DNA from: Geminicoccus roseus DSM 18922
GTDB lineage: Bacteria > Pseudomonadota > Alphaproteobacteria > Geminicoccales > Geminicoccaceae
Assembly: GCF_000427665.1 (NCBI RefSeq)
Contig: NZ_KE386572.1
Location: forward strand, 3,658,373 to 3,722,372
Reading direction: 5' to 3'
DNA: 64,000 nt
Position 1 is the stretch's first letter. The number at the start of each line of letters is the position of its first letter. A program made the translations under genes and the position numbers. The notes beneath the pieces are model-generated. The model searched no databases, had not been told where the DNA came from, and saw nothing but the letters and a program-made list of their open reading frames with translations. Of this stretch, positions 25,809-34,145 are shown piece by piece.

Positions 25809-27233
25809 CTACTCCTGGTCGTTCGAGGGGGAAAGGCCACTGCAGGATGGCGGCAGCGGCCGCTGGATATGGGCCGCCACCGCCTGGCGCCAGCGGCGCC
25901 GGTAGGCGGCAAGGCCGGAAAGGCCGGAAAGGGGAAGGGGGCTGACGGGCTCGATGCCCAGCCGGACCGGCTGGCCGCGGTGGACATGGGTCCAAAGCTG
26001 CGCCGCCCCGGCAGCGGTGCCGCCGCCCAGGCGATTGACCAGCACCTCCTGGCCGGGCCGCAGCGCCGCCACCAATGCGGCGAAGGCCGGATCGGCGGTG
26101 AACCCGCCATCCACCACCACCTGGCCGGTGCTGCGCATCAGGTCCAGAAAGATGTCGGCCACCAGGGCGTTGTAGAGTGTGGCCAGCGCGATCCGGCCGT
26201 CCTGGCCGCCAGGCTCGCCCTCGATCCGGCCGCGCCCGGCGCTGCCCGGGAAGATCCCGTCATAGTCGACGAAGCCCGGCAGGGCGAGGCAGCCCCGCCC
26301 GATCAGGCCCTCCAGGGCTTGGGCCGAGGTGGTCCCGGCAAGGCCGCCGGTGATCGCGGCATATTCGCGGCCGCCCATGCCCAGCACCCCGGCGACCGGC
26401 CGCCCGGCTGCGTCGTTGGTGACGGTCATCCCGAACGCCGCGTCCAGCGCCTCCACCGGCGTGGTCGGGCACATCCCGACCAGCCAAGTGCCGGTGGACA
26501 GGAGCGCGAAGTCGACAAGGCCGGCCGCCTGGTAGCCGAACAGGTTGGCGGTGCTGTCGTGGATCCCGGCCAGGACCTGGAGGCCCTCGGGCAGGCCCAG
26601 GCCCGGCCGGACGGTGCCGACGACCTCGGAGGGCGCCACCACCGGCGCCATCAGATGCTGCCAGCCGCAGGCCTCGACGATCCCGGTGGAACTGCGGTCG
26701 AGCGGGTTGATCAGCTGCGACTGGGCGCCCAGCATGGTCGGCTCGTGCACCGCGCAGCCGGTCATCCGCCAGGCCCAGTATTGCGGCAGGGGCAGGAAAT
26801 GCCGGGCCCTGGCGAACGCAGCGGGATCGGAGCGCTGCATCAGCAGCATCTGCTGGGCGAAATGGCCGGCGCGGACCTGGATCGGCGCGCCGCAGGCCGG
26901 AAACGGCGGGATCAGCGCGCGGTACTCGCGGGCGATCTCGGCCGGCACCTCGTTCTCGTAGTCGATCGCCGGCAGCACCGGCCCGTCCGCGTCCACCAGC
27001 ACCCCGCCCGAGCCGTGGCAGGCCGCGACGAACGCTGCGACCGGGTGCTCGCGGGCAAAGCCGGCCAGGGTCGCGAACAGCCAGTCCTCGATGGCGCCCA
27101 GATCGTAATGGCGCCAGGGCGGGCCCGGCAGCGACCGGTTCGGCCGGCTGCGCTCCGCCACCAGCCCGCCCCGGTCGTCGAACAGGTGGATCTTGAGGTT
27201 GGTCTTGCCGATGTCGAGGACGGCGACGCTCAT
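25809..27233 (-). CDS. FGGY-family carbohydrate kinase (rhamnulokinase/fuculokinase-like)
   Basis: ATP-dependent kinase that would phosphorylate a ketose or polyol. About 474 residues with the FGGY two-domain actin-like fold: the phosphate-1 loop VAVLDIGKTNLKIHLF at the N-terminus, AGIHDSTANLFGY near the catalytic Asp, STGTWLVG (phosphate-2) and a C-terminal adenosine motif around VVDGGFTADPAF and GGGTAAGAA. The DIGKTN start and HDS motif are closest to rhamnulokinase/L-fuculokinase-type members. ATG 27233 has GAGG close upstream. A LacI-type operator lies downstream of its promoter. The true substrate cannot be read from sequence. Confidence 0.9.
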   Translation of the reverse strand: MSVAVLDIGKTNLKIHLFDDRGGLVAERSRPNRSLPGPPWRHYDLGAIEDWLFATLAGFAREHPVAAFVAACHGSGGVLVDADGPVLPAIDYENEVPAEIAREYRALIPPFPACGAPIQVRAGHFAQQMLLMQRSDPAAFARARHFLPLPQYWAWRMTGCAVHEPTMLGAQSQLINPLDRSSTGIVEACGWQHLMAPVVAPSEVVGTVRPGLGLPEGLQVLAGIHDSTANLFGYQAAGLVDFALLSTGTWLVGMCPTTPVEALDAAFGMTVTNDAAGRPVAGVLGMGGREYAAITGGLAGTTSAQALEGLIGRGCLALPGFVDYDGIFPGSAGRGRIEGEPGGQDGRIALATLYNALVADIFLDLMRSTGQVVVDGGFTADPAFAALVAALRPGQEVLVNRLGGGTAAGAAQLWTHVHRGQPVRLGIEPVSPLPLSGLSGLAAYRRRWRQAVAAHIQRPLPPSCSGLSPSNDQE

Positions 27234-27405
27234 CCGCGCCTCGGCTCGGGAGCGGGCAATCGCGGCTGGGGAAGGGGCGGCACCACGGTCAGCGCGGGTC
27301 TCCGGATCGGGGCGGCAAGAACCGGCACGGGCCGGCCGGGACGGCAAGGGCCGGAGGCGGCGCCAGGCGGGGGAAACCGGGCGGGAGGCAAGCCGGCCGG
27401 CCAGC

Positions 27406-27423
27406 TCGTGAAACCTTTCACGA
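27406..27423. promoter_or_regulatory. LacI-type operator O1, perfect 18-bp palindrome
   Basis: TCGTGAAACCTTTCACGA has perfect eight-base arms around CC, the usual form of LacI-family operators (central pyrimidine-purine step, TGAAA/TTTCA half-sites). It lies between the divergent kinase and lacI-type genes, four bases downstream of the proposed kinase -10 box. A related 18-base site occurs at 32621-32638. The rest of the 27234-27544 gap holds the kinase leader and the promoter; I see no further gene. Confidence 0.85.
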
Positions 27424-27427
27424 CGGC

Positions 27428-27455
27428 GGTATACATCGGCGCCGCTGCGTGGCAA
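27428..27455 (-). promoter_or_regulatory. Promoter of the kinase-aldolase operon
   Basis: On the minus strand TTGCCA (27450-27455), a 16-base spacer and TATACC (27428-27433) precede operator O1 by four bases. Transcription would start within or next to the operator, giving simple steric repression and a leader of about 185 bases. The same layout recurs upstream of the binding-protein gene. Confidence 0.55.
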
Positions 27456-27544
27456 GCCTGAAGCCACCAAGTCCGATGGACAGAACCGTCGATGTACTGG
27501 ATTGCTCGGTCCGCCCTTTCCACGATCCAAGGCAGCAGGCGCCT

Positions 27545-28579
27545 GTGAGTCTCCGCCAGCCCCCGGGCACGACCCCCCGCGTGACCATCCGCCATGTCGC
27601 CTCCGCGGCCGGGGTGTCGATCGCCACCGTTTCCAACGTCCTGAACGGACGCTCCAGCGTGGCGCCGGAACTGTCGGCCCGGGTGCGCCGGGCGATGGAG
27701 GAACTGGGCTACCAGCGCGACCAGGTCGCCTCGACCCTGCGCCGGCGGCAGACCTCGGTGGTGGGACTGGTGCTGCCCTCCCTGATGAGCCCGTTCCTGG
27801 CGGCTCTCGCCACCAAGCTGGAAGGGCTGGCGCACAGCCAGGGCTACCAGCTCCTGCTGGGCAGCGCCGACGAGGACCCCGACCAGGAACTGAGCCGGGT
27901 CCAGGCGATGCTGTCCTGGCGGGTCGCCGGCATGATCGTGGCGCCGGTCGACTATCGCTTCCTGTCGCACAAGCTGATCCGCAGCCAGGGGATCCGCTGC
28001 GTGATCGTCGACCGGACCAGCGAGGTCGATGACCTGGATTCGGTGGGGGTCGACAATTTCGAGGCAGCGCATACCGGGGCGCGCCGGCTGATCGAGGCCG
28101 GGCACCGGCGGATCCTGGCGGTCGGCAGCAGCCGGGCGATCCCGAACATGCTGGAGCGGATCACCGGCTTCGAGGCCGCGGTCAGCGAGGCCGGGCTCGC
28201 CGCCAACTGCGAGGCGCTTTGCGGCGGCGGCGACGTGCAGGCGATCGGCCAGGCCCTGCGCCAGCGCCTGCAGAACGGCCCGCTGCCGAGCGCGGTGTTC
28301 GCCCTGTCGGACGTGTCGACGCTCGCTGCCCTGCGCGAACTGGGCGAACTCGGCGTGCGGATGCCCGACGACGTGTCGCTGCTGGGCTTCGACGACCATG
28401 AATGGATGCAGGTGCTGCGCCCGCCGATCAGCGCGGTGCGCCAGCCGATCGAGGACCTGGCCCGCCATGCCTGGTCGCGGATGCTGCAGCGGATCGAGGG
28501 CGATGTCTCGCCGGTCTCGCGCATCCAGCTGGCCTGCTCCCTGCAATGGCGGGGATCGACGGCCGCGCCGAAGGACTGA
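27545..28579 (+). CDS. LacI-family transcriptional regulator
   Basis: DNA-binding repressor likely to control the flanking sugar genes. The N-terminal helix-turn-helix reads VTIRHVASAAGVSIATVSNV followed by the hinge-helix region; the periplasmic-binding-protein-like effector domain fills the rest (VGLVLPSLMSPFLAALA, GVDNFEAAHTGARRLIEAGH, LLGFDDHEWMQVLRPPISAV). About 344 residues from GTG 27545. GTG 27581 (directly at VTIRHV) and ATG 27476 are alternatives; none has a decisive ribosome binding site. It is divergent from the kinase operon, with the palindromic operator between them, and convergent with the dehydrogenase gene. The inducer is probably the imported sugar or a phosphorylated product. 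Confidence 0.93.
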   Translation: MSLRQPPGTTPRVTIRHVASAAGVSIATVSNVLNGRSSVAPELSARVRRAMEELGYQRDQVASTLRRRQTSVVGLVLPSLMSPFLAALATKLEGLAHSQGYQLLLGSADEDPDQELSRVQAMLSWRVAGMIVAPVDYRFLSHKLIRSQGIRCVIVDRTSEVDDLDSVGVDNFEAAHTGARRLIEAGHRRILAVGSSRAIPNMLERITGFEAAVSEAGLAANCEALCGGGDVQAIGQALRQRLQNGPLPSAVFALSDVSTLAALRELGELGVRMPDDVSLLGFDDHEWMQVLRPPISAVRQPIEDLARHAWSRMLQRIEGDVSPVSRIQLACSLQWRGSTAAPKD

Positions 28580-28590
28580 GCGCATCCCGG

Positions 28591-29343
28591 TCAGCCGCCG
28601 TCGAAGATCACCCCGCCGCACACGTTGAGCGACTGGCCGGTGATGAAGGCGGAAGCGTCCGAGGCGAAGAAGCAGACCGCGCCGGCGATGTCGTCCGGCT
28701 GGCCGATCCGGCGCAGGGCGGTGGCCGCCTCCCATTTCTCGATGCTGGCCTGGTCGCCCAGGTTCACCTTGCCCATCTCGGTCATGATGATGCCCGGACA
28801 CACCGAGTTGGCCGTGATGCCGCTGTCCTCCAGCTCCATCGCCAGCACCCGGGTGAACTCCAGCACGGCGGCCTTGGTGGCGCAGTAATGGGCCTGGCCC
28901 GGCCCGCCGCGCTTGCCGCCGATCGAGGCGATGTTGACGATCCGGCCGGAGCGGCGTCGGCGCATGTGCGGCAGGACCGCCTGGGTGACCAGGAACACGC
29001 CCTTGGCGTTGACCGCGAACACGTCGTCCCACTGCGCTTCGGTGATGTCCTCGATCCTGGCACTGGTCAGGATCCCGGCATTGTTGACCAGCACGTCGAC
29101 CTGGCCCAGCCCCTCGATCGCCTGCCCGACCATGCCGTGGACGGCCGTCTTGTCGCGCACGTCGGCGGTCACCAGCAGGCTGCGCCGGCCGATCGCCTGG
29201 ACCTCGGCGGCCACCTCGTGCAGGTCAGAAATCTGCCGGTCGATGTCGTTCAGCGCCAGGTCGAACCCGTCCCTGGCCAGCCCCAGCGCGATGCTGCGGC
29301 CGATGCCCCGGCTGGCGCCGGTGACCAGCGCTACCTTGCCCAT
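28591..29343 (-). CDS. SDR-family NAD(P)-dependent oxidoreductase (putative polyol dehydrogenase)
   Basis: Classical short-chain dehydrogenase of 250 residues. It has the cofactor loop TGASRGIG, DVRDK, NNAGIL, the catalytic Ser in IASIGGKRG, the YCATK motif (Tyr and Lys) and a C-terminal CGGVIF. FabG-type and sugar/polyol dehydrogenases share this pattern. The last position in an ABC-importer operon under a LacI operator favours oxidation of an imported alditol or sugar. ATG 29343 has AAGGA about six bases upstream and lies 16 bases after the permease stop. Confidence 0.9.
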   Translation of the reverse strand: MGKVALVTGASRGIGRSIALGLARDGFDLALNDIDRQISDLHEVAAEVQAIGRRSLLVTADVRDKTAVHGMVGQAIEGLGQVDVLVNNAGILTSARIEDITEAQWDDVFAVNAKGVFLVTQAVLPHMRRRRSGRIVNIASIGGKRGGPGQAHYCATKAAVLEFTRVLAMELEDSGITANSVCPGIIMTEMGKVNLGDQASIEKWEAATALRRIGQPDDIAGAVCFFASDASAFITGQSLNVCGGVIFDGG

Positions 29344-29359
29344 GCCCGTTCCTTTCCCG

Positions 29360-30178
29360 TTACTTGACCGCACCCATGGTCATCCCGGCCACGATGTGGC
29401 GCTGTACGAAGAAGGTCAGGATCACCGGGGGCACCAGCTGGATGATCGAGGCGGCCGCCATCTGCTCCCAGACGGTCTGCGCCTGGCCGGAGAACGAGGT
29501 CAGGATCACCGGGAAGGTCCGCGCGTTGCGGTTGGTCAGGAACAGGGCGATCAGCAGCTCGTTCCAGGCGAACAGGAACACGAACACCGCCACGGTCATC
29601 AGCCCGCCGGCGGCCATCGGCACCATCACCTTGACCAGGACCTGGACCCAGTTGCAGCCGTCGATCCGCGCCGCCTCCAGCACCTCGACCGGGGCGCTGC
29701 GGAAGAACGACATCGCCATCCAGATTGCGAACGGCAGGTTGAAGCCGGTATAGATCAGCACCATGCCGGTCCAGGTGTCGAGCAGGCCGACCCCGCGCAG
29801 GGCGAGGTAGAGGGGCACGGCGGCCGCGATCGGCGGCATCATCCGGTTGCTCAGCACCCACATCTTCAGGTCCTCGCGGCCCTTGAAGGCGAACACGGTC
29901 AGCCCGAACGCGCAGGGGACCGCGATCAGCAGGCAGAGCGCGGTGCTGCACAGGGTGATCACCACCGAGTTCAGGAGGAACGGCCAGTAGCCCTCCAGCA
30001 CCGCCGCGAAATTGGCGAGATAGGTGAAGTCGGGGATCCAGACCGGCGGGACCTGGTAGATCTCCGCCCGGGTCTTGAACGCGGTCAGCCCCATCCAGAC
30101 CAGCGGCGCCAGGTTCAGCAGGGTGAATACCAGGGCCGCCAAATAGAGGAAGGCGTGCCTGCGCCGGGAGCTAGGCAT
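29360..30178 (-). CDS. Sugar ABC transporter permease (MalG type)
   Basis: Inner-membrane subunit of a carbohydrate importer, 272 residues with six predicted helices. The EAA loop that docks the ATPase reads EVLEAARIDGCNWVQVLVKV and the protein ends HIVAGMTMGAVK, the usual end of MalG/UgpE-type permeases. The start overlaps the preceding permease gene by eight bases, indicating coupled translation. No ATPase gene follows. Confidence 0.93.
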   Translation of the reverse strand: MPSSRRRHAFLYLAALVFTLLNLAPLVWMGLTAFKTRAEIYQVPPVWIPDFTYLANFAAVLEGYWPFLLNSVVITLCSTALCLLIAVPCAFGLTVFAFKGREDLKMWVLSNRMMPPIAAAVPLYLALRGVGLLDTWTGMVLIYTGFNLPFAIWMAMSFFRSAPVEVLEAARIDGCNWVQVLVKVMVPMAAGGLMTVAVFVFLFAWNELLIALFLTNRNARTFPVILTSFSGQAQTVWEQMAAASIIQLVPPVILTFFVQRHIVAGMTMGAVK

Positions 30179-31046
30179 TCTCCACCCTCCGCAGGTAGCG
30201 CATCGCCAGCGTGGTGACGAACAGGGTGAGAAACAGGATCAGCACCGCCGCGGCGGAGCCGTAGCCCATGTTGAAGAACTGGAAGGACTGCCGGTAGGCG
30301 AACATGCTGATCACCTCGGTGGCGTCGCCGGGCCCGCCGCGGGTCGCGATGTAGACCACGTCGAAGAAGCGCAGATTGTCGATCAGCCGGATGATCGCCC
30401 CGACCAGCAGCACGTCGCGCAGGGCCGGCAGCTCGATATGCCAGGAGATCTGGTACCACTTGGCGCCGTCCAGGGCGCTGGCCTCGTGGAGCTCGCGCGG
30501 CACCGACATCAGCCCGGCCAGCATGATCAGCATCAAGAACGGCGTCCACTGCCAGACATTGACCATGATGATCGAGAGCAGCGCCACGTCGGTGGAGCCA
30601 AACCAGCCGGATTCCGGCAGGCCCACGCTGCGCAGCAGGTAGTTGGCGACGCCGAGCGTCGGGTTGAGGATGTAGGTGAACAGGAGGCCGGTGATCACCG
30701 GGGTGACCATCATCGGCAAAATGAACAGGGTGCGCAGCCAGTTGACGGTGGGCAGGTGGGCGATCTCGTAGAAGATCTTGGCGATCATGAAGCCGATGAT
30801 CACCTCGATCGCGATCGAGCCGCCCGCCAGGATCGCGGTGTTGAGGATCGCCTTCTGGAACAAGGGATCGCTCAGGAGCTGGACGTAGTTGTCCAGCCCG
30901 ACGAACTGGCTGCGCCGTGGCCGGGTCAGGTTCAGGGACGTCGTGCTCATGTAGAGCGAGTAGAAGAACGGAAACAGCCCGATGATCGCGAGGTAGGCCA
31001 CGCCCGGGCCGATGAAGAACAGCTTCGTTGTTCGAGTGACGACCAT
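30171..31046 (-). CDS. Sugar ABC transporter permease (MalF type)
   Basis: Inner-membrane partner of the downstream permease, 291 residues. The N-terminal helix (LFFIGPGVAYLAIIGLFPFF) and the EAA loop ELHEASALDGAKWYQISWHI are typical, and the region GGPGDATEVISMFAYRQSF is common in this branch (UgpA/MsmF-like). It follows the binding-protein gene after 62 bases and overlaps the next permease by eight. Confidence 0.93.
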   Translation of the reverse strand: MVVTRTTKLFFIGPGVAYLAIIGLFPFFYSLYMSTTSLNLTRPRRSQFVGLDNYVQLLSDPLFQKAILNTAILAGGSIAIEVIIGFMIAKIFYEIAHLPTVNWLRTLFILPMMVTPVITGLLFTYILNPTLGVANYLLRSVGLPESGWFGSTDVALLSIIMVNVWQWTPFLMLIMLAGLMSVPRELHEASALDGAKWYQISWHIELPALRDVLLVGAIIRLIDNLRFFDVVYIATRGGPGDATEVISMFAYRQSFQFFNMGYGSAAAVLILFLTLFVTTLAMRYLRRVENA

Positions 31047-31108
31047 CCGCTTCCCCGTGCGGGATCGACCGGGCCCTGGCGGGCCCGGCCGTCCGGTGCT
31101 GACGCCTG

Positions 31109-32458
31109 TTACTGCTCGACCGTGTAGCCGCCCTTGACCATCAGGTCGGCGATCCCGGTCTGCAGCTCTCCCAGGGCCTCATCCACGCTGGCCTGGTCCT
31201 GCAGGGCGCGGGAGAACTGGAAGCCGACCGTGTCGATGATCTCGAAGGATTCGGGGATGCGCGGCCGGCAGTCGGCGAACACGTTCTTCTGGGTCTCGTA
31301 GATCGTGTCGACCCACGGCATCTTCTCGCGGACCTCGGGATCCTGCATCGTCGAGATCCGGCTGGGCGGCCCGCCCAGGAGGACGAACTGCTTGTGCACG
31401 TCCTTGCTGGTGAACCACTTGATGTAGTCCCAGGCCAGGTCCTTCTGGTTGCTGTTGCTGTTGATGCCCATCACCCAGCCGCCCAGCGGCGGGGTACCGT
31501 CGATGCCGTCCTTGTGCGGGAACACCGCGGTGCCGACCTTGTCCGAGATGCTGCTGATCTTGGGGTCGTGGAACAGGGGCGTGCGCACCGACCAGGCGGT
31601 GATCATCGCGGTCTTGCCGGTGGTGAAGGTGGCGGCGCGCTGCTCCCAGTCGATCGATTCCGCGCCCGGCGGCTGGAAGGCCAGCATGTCCTTGAAGAAC
31701 TGGAACACCTCCTGGCTTTCCGCCGAGGTGAATTGCGGGGTCATGTCGGCATACGGGTCCTCGCTGCCCGGATAGCTCGACACGAACGGCTTGCCGCCGA
31801 AATTGTAGATCCACTCGAAATAGGACTGGCCGATCGCCGAGCCGCGCGCGTTGTTGAGCGCCGTGCCGTACATGCCCGGGAAGTCGGGGTTGTCGGTGAA
31901 GTGCTTGGCGGCCGCCTTGTACTCGTCGATGGTCCTGGGCGGCTGCATGCCGGCCTGCTCGAACAGGTCCTTGCGGTAGTGCATCAGCATGAAATACGCG
32001 CCGAACGGCACGCCGACGATGGTGTCCTCCCATTCCGCGACCTGCTGGAAGGCCGGGACGAAGTCGTCCCAGGCGAGCACGTCCGGGTTGGTCTTCTCGA
32101 TATAGGGCTTCAGGTCCTCGACGAACTCGCCGCTCCAGAACTCGCCCACCCAGGGCGAATCCAGCACGATGATGTCGTACTCCGACGACTGCGAGGTGCC
32201 TTCCAGCACCTCCTTCTCATGGGTCTGGTCGTAGCCGAATGCGTCGATCACCACCTTGGTGCCGGTCAGCTTCTCGAAGGTCGGGTTGAGCTGCTCGAAC
32301 CCGCTCACCCAGGGGTCCTGGATCATCAGGATGCGCAGGGTGGTGTCGGGATGCTTGCCGAGTTCCTGCTCCCAGTCGATCGCCGCCTGGGCGCGGGCCA
32401 GGAGCGGCCAGGTCGCGGCGATCGTGCCGGCCATCAGCAGCGCGGTTCTACGTTTCAT
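31109..32458 (-). CDS. Extracellular solute-binding protein of a sugar/polyol ABC importer
   Basis: Periplasmic family 1 binding protein (449 residues) that delivers the substrate to the two permeases. The N-terminus MKRRTALLMAGTIAATWPLL has an Arg pair before a hydrophobic stretch, so it may use Sec or Tat; cleavage is likely near ARAQA. The mature part shows the COG1653 pattern (YDIIVLDSPWVGEF, GVPFGAYFMLMHYRKDLFEQ, WSVRTPLFHD, GGWVMGINSNS). ATG 32458 has GGAGG seven bases upstream. Its promoter, with a LacI-type operator on the start point, is about 175 bases upstream. Highest expression in the operon is expected here. Confidence 0.93.
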   Translation of the reverse strand: MKRRTALLMAGTIAATWPLLARAQAAIDWEQELGKHPDTTLRILMIQDPWVSGFEQLNPTFEKLTGTKVVIDAFGYDQTHEKEVLEGTSQSSEYDIIVLDSPWVGEFWSGEFVEDLKPYIEKTNPDVLAWDDFVPAFQQVAEWEDTIVGVPFGAYFMLMHYRKDLFEQAGMQPPRTIDEYKAAAKHFTDNPDFPGMYGTALNNARGSAIGQSYFEWIYNFGGKPFVSSYPGSEDPYADMTPQFTSAESQEVFQFFKDMLAFQPPGAESIDWEQRAATFTTGKTAMITAWSVRTPLFHDPKISSISDKVGTAVFPHKDGIDGTPPLGGWVMGINSNSNQKDLAWDYIKWFTSKDVHKQFVLLGGPPSRISTMQDPEVREKMPWVDTIYETQKNVFADCRPRIPESFEIIDTVGFQFSRALQDQASVDEALGELQTGIADLMVKGGYTVEQ

Positions 32459-32620
32459 GGTCAAGCCTCCACCGGATTGTTCTTGTTCGAGCGGGACGTG
32501 ATCCGGCACCACGCCGCCGGTGCGGAGGGTGCCGCGACCTGGAAAACGACAAGAGACGTTTGGCCGTCCTCCTGGACGGCCTCGGTCCGGACCGGGGACC
32601 GGCCGGCGATCACGCTCCCC

Positions 32621-32638
32621 TCGTGAATCGTTACACGG
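32621..32638. promoter_or_regulatory. LacI-type operator O2
   Basis: TCGTGAATCGTTACACGG matches operator O1 at 14 of 18 positions and keeps the outer TCGTGAA and CACG. It begins two bases downstream of the -10 box of the binding-protein promoter. The similarity and the shared position argue for one regulator controlling both operons. Confidence 0.7.
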
Positions 32639-32640
32639 AA

Positions 32641-32668
32641 AGCATAGCCGCGTCGTCCCGACTGACAA
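32641..32668 (-). promoter_or_regulatory. Promoter of the binding-protein/permease/dehydrogenase operon
   Basis: On the minus strand TTGTCA (32663-32668, five of six consensus bases), a 16-base spacer and TATGCT (32641-32646) precede operator O2. Transcription would start inside the operator, leaving a leader of about 175 bases before ATG 32458. The spacer length equals that of the kinase promoter. Confidence 0.65.
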
Positions 32669-32676
32669 GCGGCAAT

Positions 32677-32729
32677 GACACGAGCGCACTGTGGGACACG
32701 GGCGCACGGGCGACACGAGCGCGCCGTGG
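32677..32729. repeat. Three imperfect direct repeats of 17-18 bp next to the promoter
   Basis: The units start at 32677, 32695 and 32712 and each begin GACACG followed by a GCGC-containing half; the first and third are GACACGAGCGCACTGTGG and GACACGAGCGCGCCGTGG. They lie directly upstream of the -35 box of the minus-strand promoter and before the MgtC-like gene. The near 1.7-turn spacing would suit an activator or nucleoid protein. No coding function is apparent; the rest of 32459-32810 is leader and promoter. Confidence 0.5.
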
Positions 32730-32810
32730 ATGCTTTGCCGAACCGGCGCTGTGGAACCCGGCCATGGCGCAGGCTGTTCTTCCGCCCAAGGGCAGCAGGG
32801 AGGCAGCGAG

Positions 32811-33263
32811 GTGGACATCGAGGAGATCCTGATCCGGATCGGGATGGCGACCGGTGCCGGCCTCTTGCTGGGGCTGGACCGGGAACTGCGCGGGATCTCG
32901 GCGGGGATCCGCACCCATGCCCTGGTAGCGATGAGCTCCGCCCTGATCACCGTCTCGGCGCTGCTGCTCTACCAGGAACTGCGCGAGCAGCACGGCACCA
33001 GCATCGATCCCCTGCGCGTCGTCCAGGGCCTGGCGCAGGCGATCGGCTTCGTCGCCGCCGGCGCGATCTTCGTGTCCAAGACCGATGTCCACAACCTGAC
33101 GTCTGCCGCCAACATCTGGCTGGCCGCCGCGATCGGGATCGCGGCAGGCGCCGGGCAGGAGGAGCTGGTCGCGATCGGCGTGGGCTTCGGCGTGGTGATC
33201 GTCACCTTCGTGCGGGTGCTCGAGCGCTACATCCCAGGCAGCGACAAGATCGACCGGGATTAG
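32811..33263 (+). CDS. MgtC/SapB-family membrane protein
   Basis: Small inner-membrane protein of 150 residues with four hydrophobic helices. The N-terminal pattern GLLLGLDRELRGISAGIRTH (Glu-Arg after the first helix, then a GIRTH-like loop) and GAIFVSKTDVHNLTSAANIW are the hallmark of MgtC/SapB proteins, linked with magnesium limitation and virulence in some bacteria. GTG 32811 has GGGAGG seven bases upstream, which decides it over an earlier in-frame ATG at 32691. It lacks the cytoplasmic C-terminal domain of longer MgtC proteins. It stands alone, divergent from the binding-protein operon. Confidence 0.9.
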   Translation: MDIEEILIRIGMATGAGLLLGLDRELRGISAGIRTHALVAMSSALITVSALLLYQELREQHGTSIDPLRVVQGLAQAIGFVAAGAIFVSKTDVHNLTSAANIWLAAAIGIAAGAGQEELVAIGVGFGVVIVTFVRVLERYIPGSDKIDRD

Positions 33264-33277
33264 GCGCTTGTGCCGGC

Positions 33278-34141
33278 CTAGCCGCCGTCCTTGGGCGCCA
33301 GCAGGTAGGTCACGATCGCGGCGCGCGCCTCCGGGGTGATCATCCCGGTGGCGTTCTCGATCACCTTGGCCATCTCGCCGCCCACGAAGTCGCCCTCGGG
33401 CGTCATGCCGAGCGTGAGGAAGGTGTCCAGGTCGTCGGCGCTCCAGCCGCCGATGCCCTGCTCCGGGTCGGCGGTGATGTTGGGCGCCCGGCCGGTGACC
33501 AGGTCGCCGGGATTGCCGGACAAAGGCTGCGCCGGATCGGCCACCCCGAAGCCCCAGAAGGTGCGGGGGCTGTGGCACTCGGCGCAATGGCCGGGCCCCT
33601 GGACCAGGTAGGCGCCCTCGTTCCAGGCGGCGTCGCGCTCAGGATCGGGGACGATCGGCTGCGGGTCGAAGAACAGCCAGCGCCACGGCCACAGGCCCCA
33701 GCGCTGCGAGGCCGGGAAGATCAGCTCGTGCGGTTGCGACGGCTCGGCGGACGGCGCGATCTCGGTCTTGAGGTAGGACCACAGCGCCAAAAGGTCGTCC
33801 CGGCTCATCCGGGCATAGCTGGTGAAGGGAAAGGAAGGGTAGTAGGGCCGGCCGTCTGGCGAGAGGCCTTCGCTCATGGCGCGCAGGAAGTCCTCGTCGC
33901 TCCAGGCGCCGATCCCGGCCTGCGGGTCCGGGGTGATGTTCGGCGGCAGGAAGGTGCCGAGCGGGGTCTTCAGCGGCTCGCCGCCGGCCAGCGGCGCGCC
34001 GTCCTTGGCGGTATGGCAGGACTGGCAGCCGCCCATGTGGAACAGGAGCTCGCCCCGTTCCATGGCATGCGCCGCACCGAAGGGTGCGGCGATGCCCATC
34101 GCCAGGACCAGTTGCCGCAAGGCCAGGGTCAGCTGCCGCAA
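33278..34141 (-). CDS. Diheme cytochrome c, exported
   Basis: Periplasmic electron carrier with two CxxCH haem sites, GGCQSCHTAKDG and HCAECHSPRTF, about 110 residues apart, each followed by a NITPDP/NITADP segment and a Met-containing loop (SEGLSPDG, LGMTPEGD). This tandem layout is seen in cytochrome subunits that accept electrons from membrane-bound alcohol, aldehyde or gluconate dehydrogenases, but no dehydrogenase is adjacent. 287 residues from TTG 34141 (AGGA at eight bases). The DNA for the first residues is a 21-base tandem near-duplication, so TTG 34120 is a second candidate start. It follows the c556-type gene directly. Confidence 0.9.
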   Translation of the reverse strand: MRQLTLALRQLVLAMGIAAPFGAAHAMERGELLFHMGGCQSCHTAKDGAPLAGGEPLKTPLGTFLPPNITPDPQAGIGAWSDEDFLRAMSEGLSPDGRPYYPSFPFTSYARMSRDDLLALWSYLKTEIAPSAEPSQPHELIFPASQRWGLWPWRWLFFDPQPIVPDPERDAAWNEGAYLVQGPGHCAECHSPRTFWGFGVADPAQPLSGNPGDLVTGRAPNITADPEQGIGGWSADDLDTFLTLGMTPEGDFVGGEMAKVIENATGMITPEARAAIVTYLLAPKDGG

Positions 34142-34145
34142 GCGC

